Assembly: GCA_051650265.1 (NCBI GenBank)
Contig: JBOFIR010000259.1
Coordinates: 1-10,300 of the forward strand
DNA: 10,300 nucleotides
Direction: 5' to 3'
From: JBOFEH01 sp051650265
GTDB taxonomy: Bacteria; Bacillota; Clostridia; Lachnospirales; Cellulosilyticaceae
Positions 6,463 to 10,300 of this stretch are shown piece by piece. The notes below the pieces were generated by a model, which did no database searches, was not told the origin of the DNA, and was given only the letters and a program-made list of their open reading frames with translations. The translations under genes were made by a program, and so were the position numbers. Numbering within the stretch: the stretch's first letter is position 1; every line of letters starts with the position of its first letter.

Positions 6463-7344
6463 ATGAAGCATTTGTTTATCGTAAATCCTGTTGCAGGTAA
6501 AGGTGAGGGAATGGCATATATAGAAGCAATTAAACCTTTACTTGAAGAGCGGGTAGACTATTGTATAGAGATTACGACGAAAGAGGGGCATGCAACAGAA
6601 ATTGCCAGAGCATATACCCAGAGGGAAGAGTGCATTGTTTATGCAGTTGGGGGAGATGGTACCATCAATGAAGTTGTAAATGGGATGGTAGGATCAAGTA
6701 GTGCACTTGCCATCGTACCGGCAGGGAGTGGTAACGACTTTATACGGACTATTTATCCTAAATATCAAGGAAATGACCTCATTAAACGTCTACTTGAAGG
6801 TAAGGCAGAAGCCATTGATTTGGTACAAATTAATGACAGATACTTTTTGAATATCGCATCAGTGGGGATTGATGCGGAAGTGGTGTTTAATGCCACACAG
6901 TTTAAGAAAATGAAATACATAAAAGGAGATATGGCCTATATCATTAGTATATTTAAGACACTTTTAAACCACAAAAGTAGAAAACTTAGGGTAAGTATCG
7001 ATGGCAAAGTAGCTTGTGATGAGAAGATCCTTCTTGCAACCATAGCCAATGGGAAGTTTTATGGTGGGGGAATCCCCATAGCGCCAGATGCTATGGTCAA
7101 TGATGCAAGGGCAGATATTTATCTAGTAGAAGACCTGAGTTTACTAAAAATTTTGTGTGTACTGCCAAAACTCTTTAAAGCAAAGCACCACGATATCAAA
7201 GAAGTAAGAATTTATAGAGCAGGTGAGGTCATGATTGAAAGTGAGCAGTCTTTTAGACTCAATGTTGATGGAGAAATCGTAACGACTAATCAAGTGGCGA
7301 TGAAAGTTGTACCTCAAGCATTACAAGTTGTGATGCCTGCTTAA
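6463..7344 (+). CDS. Diacylglycerol/lipid kinase, YegS/DgkB family
   Basis: This 293-residue cytoplasmic, membrane-associated lipid kinase would phosphorylate diacylglycerol or a similar lipid with ATP. In Gram-positives the DgkB type recycles diacylglycerol released by lipoteichoic acid synthesis. Visible motifs in order are the nucleotide-binding NPVAGKG at 8-14, catalytic GGDGT at 63-67, PAGSGNDFIR at 86-95, SVGIDAEV near 133-140, NGKFYGGGIPIAPDA at 196-210, and the C-terminal NVDGE at 267-271. Length matches the family (about 290-310). The start has AGGGGG at 6452-6457, five bases upstream. It forms its own unit between a promoter and a hairpin terminator. Family members differ in lipid specificity (DgkB, YegS, BmrU), so I leave the symbol empty. 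Confidence 0.95.
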   Translation: MKHLFIVNPVAGKGEGMAYIEAIKPLLEERVDYCIEITTKEGHATEIARAYTQREECIVYAVGGDGTINEVVNGMVGSSSALAIVPAGSGNDFIRTIYPKYQGNDLIKRLLEGKAEAIDLVQINDRYFLNIASVGIDAEVVFNATQFKKMKYIKGDMAYIISIFKTLLNHKSRKLRVSIDGKVACDEKILLATIANGKFYGGGIPIAPDAMVNDARADIYLVEDLSLLKILCVLPKLFKAKHHDIKEVRIYRAGEVMIESEQSFRLNVDGEIVTTNQVAMKVVPQALQVVMPA

Positions 7345-7368
7345 AGCAATACATAAACTGACGATGAA

Positions 7369-7400
7369 AGCTACATACTATAAAGTATGTAGCTCTTTTT
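7369..7400 (+). terminator. Intrinsic terminator after the lipid kinase gene
   Basis: An 11-bp perfect stem, AGCTACATACT (7369-7379) with AGTATGTAGCT (7384-7394), has an ATAA loop and is followed by CTTTTTGTTT. It overlaps the far upstream part of the next reading frame, further evidence that translation of that frame does not begin at 7399. Confidence 0.9.
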
Positions 7401-7444
7401 GTTTGCAAAAAGAAGAATGTGTACAAAAGATTGTGTGGCAATAT

Positions 7445-7450
7445 GGAGGG
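7445..7450 (+). promoter_or_regulatory. Ribosome binding site that places the NadD-like start at 7459
   Basis: GGAGGG lies 8 bases before the ATG at 7459. The longer frame starting with TTG at 7399 begins inside the T-run of the preceding terminator and has no ribosome site. Confidence 0.75.
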
Positions 7451-7458
7451 ATAGAAGG

Positions 7459-8073
7459 ATGAAACCCGTAATTATTGTATTTGGAGGTGCATTTAATCCT
7501 CCAACGAGCTCCCATTTTTCATTGGCTGAACAAGTCGTTTCGGAGTATGAGGAGGTAGAGCAGGTGCTTTTTTTACCTGTCTCAGATCGTTACCCTAAGA
7601 AAGATCTACTAGGTGCAGCACACCGAGTGGAGATGCTTAGAAGAGTGTGTGAGAAAAATCCATATTTTGAAGTGTGTACATTGGAAGTAGATTCAAGTCG
7701 TTTGTTAAGTACTTTAGAGTCGCTAGAAAGGATTCAAGAGAATTATCCAGAACATGAGATTTGGTTTACTATGGGGACGGATAATCTCAGATTAATCACT
7801 TCTTGGCCAGGGTATGAAGAGATCTTAAACCAGTTTAAGCTTCTTGTATTAGAAAGAGGTGAAGATTGCCTTGAGAAAGTACTTGAAGATGATGAGGAAC
7901 TAGAGCCTTATAGAGAAAAGCTTATCAAGGCAAAAGATACCATTAGAAGTAACTGCAATTCCACCTTGCTAAGAAGTAAGCTTAGAAGAGGAAAAAGTAT
8001 TCGATATCTTGTACCAGATGAAGTGTATGAGTATGCCAAAATAAAAGGATTATATACTATTGTACAACCTTAA
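7459..8073 (+). CDS. Nicotinate-nucleotide adenylyltransferase-like protein (NadD family)
   Basis: This 204-residue cytoplasmic nucleotidyltransferase probably joins nicotinate mononucleotide and ATP to give nicotinate adenine dinucleotide, which the next gene product would amidate to NAD. It opens with the Rossmann-like VFGGAFNPPTSSHF; the (T/H)xxH motif is T16-S-S-H19 rather than the HxGH of classical NadD. Other family marks are FLPVSDRYPKK, HRVEMLRRV near a substrate loop, FTMGTDNLRLITSWPGYEEIL, and the C-terminal NSTLLRSKLRRGKSIRYLVPDEVYEYAK, which carries the S-T-x-x-R adenylate-binding motif at 168-172. Length fits NadD (about 190-215). Clostridia usually carry a classical nadD beside obgE and yqeK, so this may be a second copy or a divergent subfamily. 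No clear promoter is seen after the terminator at 7369-7400, so leakage through it or a weak promoter is likely. Confidence 0.85.
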   Translation: MKPVIIVFGGAFNPPTSSHFSLAEQVVSEYEEVEQVLFLPVSDRYPKKDLLGAAHRVEMLRRVCEKNPYFEVCTLEVDSSRLLSTLESLERIQENYPEHEIWFTMGTDNLRLITSWPGYEEILNQFKLLVLERGEDCLEKVLEDDEELEPYREKLIKAKDTIRSNCNSTLLRSKLRRGKSIRYLVPDEVYEYAKIKGLYTIVQP

Positions 8074-8077
8074 AATA

Positions 8078-8086
8078 TGGTATCCT
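8078..8086 (+). promoter_or_regulatory. Possible extended -10 promoter before nadE
   Basis: TGGTATCCT has the TGn extension and a 4/6 -10 hexamer. The best -35 (TTGTAC, 8060-8065) is only 15 bases away, so this is weak. Transcription would start near 8093, about ten bases before a hairpin. Confidence 0.3.
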
Positions 8087-8103
8087 AAAAATAAATACGT
8101 CAC

Positions 8104-8127
8104 TAATAGGTGAAAATCTACCTATTA
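8104..8127 (+). repeat. Inverted repeat in the nadE leader
   Basis: TAATAGGT (8104-8111) and ACCTATTA (8120-8127) are perfect inverted copies around GAAAATCT. No U-run follows, so it is not a terminator. It may be an RNA hairpin or a protein-binding site between the NadD-like gene and nadE. Confidence 0.6.
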
Positions 8128-8169
8128 AAAGCAATTTACTAAAAGATAAAAAGAATAGGAAGTGGAAAG

Positions 8170-8886
8170 ATGTCAAACTTAGAACATAGACTCAATTGGA
8201 TTAGAGAACGTGTAGCTGCAGCAGGGTGTAAAAGTGTCGTGCTTGGAGAAAGTGGTGGAAAAGACTCAGCGGTAGTAACAGCGCTATGTGTAAGAGCTTT
8301 AGGAAAAGAAAATGTATTTGCTGTGACAATGCCATGTCATTCTTTATCAACTGATGTGGACCATGCACATCTTGTAGCAGATGCTTTTGGGATTGAACTC
8401 ATTACAGTAAATATTGCAGATACATTTGAAGCACTCAAAAAAACAATAGAGCCACTACATGGGCTCAGTGATCTAGCTATCGCAAATATCAAGCCAAGAA
8501 TTCGTATGACAGCACTTTATGCCATTGCACAAACAAGAAATGCACTTGTAGTAGGGACAGATAACTTAAGTGAGATGACTATGGGTTACTTTACAAAATG
8601 GGGCGATGGGGGGTATGACTTCAATCCATTAGGAGATCTTACGATGCAAGAAGTACTTGCACTTGGCGCAGAACTTGGTGTGCCAGAACCAATCCTTACA
8701 AAGGCACCTTCAGCAGGACTTTGGGAAGGCCAGACAGATGAAAAAGAAATGGGTGTCACTTATAGAGCGATCGAAGAGTTCATCAAAACAGGAACAACAG
8801 ATCCTGAATCTTTAGCAGTGATTTCAAGAACAAATCGCAATACACAGCACAAGCGTGAGATGCCATATATTTATAAGCCAGAGTAA
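8170..8886 (+). CDS. nadE: Ammonia-dependent NAD synthetase
   Basis: NadE adenylates nicotinate adenine dinucleotide and replaces the adenylate with ammonia to give NAD, the last step of the pathway. The 238-residue protein has the N-type PP-loop SGGKDS at 28-33, the NAD-synthetase block GTDNLSEMTMGYFTKWGDGGYDFNPLGDLT near 129-158, and the strongly conserved KAPSAGLWEGQTDEKEMG at 178-195. It lacks an amidotransferase (glutaminase) domain, so it should use free ammonia; the stand-alone form is normally about 240-275 residues, making this one compact. The ribosome site AGGAAGTGG (8157-8165) precedes the ATG. The gene follows the NadD-like gene by 96 bases on the same strand, so the two probably share a transcript, though a hairpin and possible promoter lie between them. 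No terminator with a U-run follows it. Confidence 0.97.
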   Translation: MSNLEHRLNWIRERVAAAGCKSVVLGESGGKDSAVVTALCVRALGKENVFAVTMPCHSLSTDVDHAHLVADAFGIELITVNIADTFEALKKTIEPLHGLSDLAIANIKPRIRMTALYAIAQTRNALVVGTDNLSEMTMGYFTKWGDGGYDFNPLGDLTMQEVLALGAELGVPEPILTKAPSAGLWEGQTDEKEMGVTYRAIEEFIKTGTTDPESLAVISRTNRNTQHKREMPYIYKPE

Positions 8887-8898
8887 GTAAATATAGGA

Positions 8899-8904
8899 TA
8901 TAAT
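8899..8904 (+). promoter_or_regulatory. Perfect -10 hexamer before rlmH
   Basis: TATAAT stands alone: no acceptable -35 is found 16-18 bases upstream, where the 3' end of nadE lies. If active, transcription would begin near 8911, eight bases before the strong leader hairpin. Confidence 0.4.
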
Positions 8905-8918
8905 AAATAGAGAAATCA

Positions 8919-8951
8919 AGAAAGGAGGGTGAATCAATCACTCTCCTTTCT
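8919..8951 (+). other. Strong leader hairpin containing a Shine-Dalgarno-like strand
   Basis: AGAAAGGAGGGTGA (8919-8932) pairs over 14 positions, with one G-U pair, to TCACTCTCCTTTCT (8938-8951), loop ATCAA. No U-run follows, so it is not a typical terminator. The left arm is a near-perfect Shine-Dalgarno sequence, but no start codon lies 5-12 bases beyond it, and rlmH has its own site at 8961-8966. Confidence 0.75.
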
Positions 8952-8960
8952 AAATGTGGA

Positions 8961-8966
8961 AGGAAG
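8961..8966 (+). promoter_or_regulatory. Ribosome binding site that places the rlmH start at 8972
   Basis: AGGAAG, within GGAAGGAAG, ends five bases before the ATG at 8972. The in-frame ATG at 8954 lies upstream of this site and abuts the hairpin, so it is unlikely to be used. Confidence 0.75.
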
Positions 8967-8971
8967 TTCAT

Positions 8972-9451
8972 ATGAAAATAGATATTGTCTGTGTAGGAAA
9001 GCTTAAAGAAAAGTATTTGGTGCAAGCAATTGGTGAATATACAAAAAGATTAGGAAGATACTGCAAGCTCAGTATCATTGAACTTACAGATGAAAAAACA
9101 CCTGATAATGCATCGGGAAAAGAAGAGCTGATGATTAAAAATAAAGAAGGCGAAAAAATTCTTGCACAAGTTAAAGATGGTGCCTATGTGGTAGCACTCG
9201 ATCTAGGTGGCAAGATGATTACATCAGAAGAGCTTGCAAGCTTCATGTCAGAGCGTGCGCTCTATGGTGATAGCCATATGGTATTCATAATAGGTGGGTC
9301 GCTAGGTCTGAGCCAAGATGTGATTGCAAGAGCAAATTATAAACTCTGCTTCTCTAAGATGACGTTCCCACATCAACTCTTTAGAGTCATGCTATTAGAA
9401 CAGATCTATAGAGCTTATCGTATTAATAATAATGAACCGTATCACAAATAA
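8972..9451 (+). CDS. rlmH: 23S rRNA (pseudouridine1915-N3)-methyltransferase RlmH
   Basis: RlmH (formerly YbeA/YydA) is a small SPOUT methyltransferase that uses S-adenosylmethionine to methylate pseudouridine 1915 in helix 69 of 23S rRNA on assembled 70S ribosomes. Starting at 8972 the protein is 159 residues, the usual length, and opens with the typical MKIDIVCVGKLKEKYLVQAI; the longer frame from 8954 adds six unmatched residues. The knotted SPOUT region shows VVALDLGGKMITSEELA, the SAM-binding FIIGGSLGLS at 105-114, and PHQLFRVMLLEQIYRAYRI near 133-151. It ends NEPYHK, the conserved C-terminal Tyr-His tail needed by the family. The gene is followed by its own hairpin terminator about 100 bases on. 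Confidence 0.98.
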   Translation: MKIDIVCVGKLKEKYLVQAIGEYTKRLGRYCKLSIIELTDEKTPDNASGKEELMIKNKEGEKILAQVKDGAYVVALDLGGKMITSEELASFMSERALYGDSHMVFIIGGSLGLSQDVIARANYKLCFSKMTFPHQLFRVMLLEQIYRAYRINNNEPYHK

Positions 9452-9552
9452 ATGAGGTTTTTGAATAGTTAGAAGCAATTTTAATGAAAGACAAGAAGAT
9501 TCAAGGAATTAGATTAAAGATTGATAAATAGGTACAAAAAGACCTTAATAAG

Positions 9553-9589
9553 AAATCCCTATCCTAAAAAATCAGGTAGGGATTTTTTT
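9553..9589 (+). terminator. Intrinsic terminator after rlmH
   Basis: AAATCCCTA (9553-9561) pairs with TAGGGATTT (9577-9585). After a one-base bulge at 9562, CCT (9563-9565) pairs with AGG (9574-9576) around an A-rich loop. A run of seven T (9583-9589) closes it. Confidence 0.9.
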
Positions 9590-9665
9590 ATGCGTAAAAA
9601 TATTATTTAAAGAGTTAGAATAAAAGTAAAAAAATTAAACTTAAGGGGTTGGTGAGAAAATAAAC

Positions 9666-9703
9666 TTTTTTAGGCAGTGGTTGTTATTTAATTGCTAAAA
9701 AAA
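9666..9703. repeat. Weak dyad upstream of the TPR gene promoter
   Basis: TTTTTTAGGCA (9666-9676) is an imperfect inverted copy of TGCTAAAAAAA (9693-9703), with one bulged G and a 16-base centre. It sits just upstream of the promoter. It could be an operator, but it is dominated by A and T runs. Confidence 0.3.
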
Positions 9704-9719
9704 GGTAGGTAAGAGCCTT

Positions 9720-9748
9720 TTTAAAGAATATAAATAACATGGTATAAT
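9720..9748 (+). promoter_or_regulatory. Sigma-A promoter of the TPR protein gene
   Basis: TTTAAA at 9720-9725 and a perfect TATAAT at 9743-9748 are 17 bases apart, with an extended TGG before the -10. Transcription would start near 9755, leaving a leader of about 67 bases. Confidence 0.65.
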
Positions 9749-9821
9749 AGCTTGTTAGAACTAAAAAAAAGGATATGAAATACAAGTTATTATATGAAAT
9801 AAGAAATATTAAGGAGATAAA

Positions 9822-10300
9822 ATGAATAAATATGGAAAAAAGATATTGTATATATTAGGTGTAGTAATAACACTAGCCCTGCTACTCAATCTTAATAATG
9901 AAACTAAAAAAGAATCAGTTACTAATCAATTTATTGCAATTGTAGATAAAGATGAGGAGAAGGGATTAAACAAAAATGAATTAGAATATTATCAAAAAGC
10001 AATAAAGAAGGAATTGAATGGATACCTAGAGAATGATAAAGATAATTATAAAATTAGAAGTGGTTACTATGCTATAGGAGCAATTAAATATTTGGAAAAT
10101 GAATATGATGCTGCAATACATTACTTAAAAGAAGCATTGAAATACCATAGTTTAACAGAGGAAAAGCAATCAAAAATAGATATAGATGTAAGGATATATA
10201 GTGCATTATCTAGTAGTTATATACAAAAAAAAGAAATAAAAGAATCAACATCTTATTTTATACAAGCTAAATCAATTGCTTTAGATAATAATGAAAAGCA
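9822..10300 (+). CDS. Membrane-anchored TPR protein, 3' end outside window
   Basis: The frame starts with ATG at 9822 behind an excellent ribosome site (AAGGAG, 9811-9816) and stays open to the right edge: 159 complete codons plus two bases. A short basic N-terminus (MNKYGKK) and one hydrophobic segment at about 8-24 (ILYILGVVITLALLL) make a membrane anchor or uncleaved signal. The lysine- and glutamate-rich remainder should lie outside the membrane. Two helical pairs look like tetratricopeptide repeats: YYAIGAIKYLENEYDAAIHYLKEAL near 82-106 and YSALSSSYIQKKEIKESTSYFIQAKSIA near 126-153. In Clostridia this layout often continues into more TPRs, then a second membrane helix and a GGDEF or histidine-kinase output domain; that part is outside the window, so the output is unknown. 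The composition is more AT-rich than that of its neighbours. Confidence 0.8.
   Translation, partial: MNKYGKKILYILGVVITLALLLNLNNETKKESVTNQFIAIVDKDEEKGLNKNELEYYQKAIKKELNGYLENDKDNYKIRSGYYAIGAIKYLENEYDAAIHYLKEALKYHSLTEEKQSKIDIDVRIYSALSSSYIQKKEIKESTSYFIQAKSIALDNNEK

Larger units (their letters stand above)
9452..9821 (+). other. Intergenic region between rlmH and the TPR gene
   Basis: The first half holds the rlmH trailer and terminator; the second half holds an AT-rich stretch, a weak dyad and the promoter and ribosome site of the next gene. The only short frames are 6 codons (9452) and 15 codons (9484-9531), without convincing ribosome sites. I see no RNA gene or riboswitch here. Confidence 0.6.

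Noticed and set aside
7399..7458. Upstream extension of the NadD-like gene from a TTG codon
   Set aside because: It begins in the T-run of the preceding terminator, has no ribosome site, and the added 20 residues precede the usual family N-terminus.
9484..9531. 15-codon frame after rlmH
   Set aside because: Weak ribosome site, no recognisable features, and easily expected by chance in AT-rich DNA.
9699..9722. Hairpin AAAAAGG/CCTTTTT as a possible terminator
   Set aside because: Only seven mostly A-T pairs with a 10-base loop, and it overlaps the -35 of the TPR gene promoter.
1..10300. CRISPR array, insertion sequence, prophage, tRNA or rRNA
   Set aside because: No regularly spaced repeats, transposase or phage genes, cloverleaf-like segments or rRNA-like stretches were seen on reading both strands.

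Overview
The window reads as chromosome of a low-GC, Gram-positive anaerobe of the Clostridia, most likely Lachnospirales or a Cellulosilyticum-like relative. This is inferred from AGGAGG-type ribosome sites, AT-rich codon use, an LplA/YtcQ-type sugar-binding lipoprotein, a VanR/VanS-like two-component pair and the form of RlmH and NadE. No rRNA, tRNA, CRISPR array, transposase or phage gene is visible. It looks like ordinary chromosome made of short, separately transcribed units rather than a mobile island.

Layout from left to right. (1) 2-1539: the 3' part of a VanS-like sensor kinase followed by its VanR-like regulator, closed by a perfectly palindromic terminator. (2) 1586-1723, minus strand: a 45-residue, four-cysteine zinc-ribbon protein that converges on the same terminator. 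(3) 1881-3236: a MATE-family multidrug or cation antiporter with its own promoter. It converges, across a second two-way terminator, on (4) 3391-4968, minus strand: a sugar-ABC-type substrate-binding lipoprotein with no permease genes beside it. (5) 4981-5340: a 360-base intergenic region of about 15% GC by hand count. It carries divergent promoters and a perfect inverted repeat. (6) 5407-6381: a secreted C39-like cysteine peptidase. (7) 6463-7344: a lipid (diacylglycerol) kinase with its own promoter and terminator. (8) 7459-8886: a nicotinate-nucleotide adenylyltransferase-like protein followed by NAD synthetase. (9) 8972-9451: RlmH, the 23S rRNA pseudouridine-1915 methyltransferase, then a terminator. 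(10) 9822 to the right edge: the first 159 codons of a membrane-anchored TPR protein.

The functional links that can be argued are the kinase/regulator pair and the NadD-like/NadE pair, which would carry out the last two steps of NAD synthesis (NaMN to NaAD to NAD). The other genes look independent. Four starts are best moved downstream of the longest reading frame: 5407, 7459 and 8972 on ribosome-site grounds, and possibly 1893 for the MATE gene.

I do not see a convincing new multi-gene system. The items most worth a second look are the small zinc-ribbon protein, the NadD-like enzyme with a TxxH nucleotide-binding motif paired with NadE, the strong hairpins in the nadE and rlmH leaders, the orphan binding lipoprotein and the extremely AT-rich divergent promoter region.
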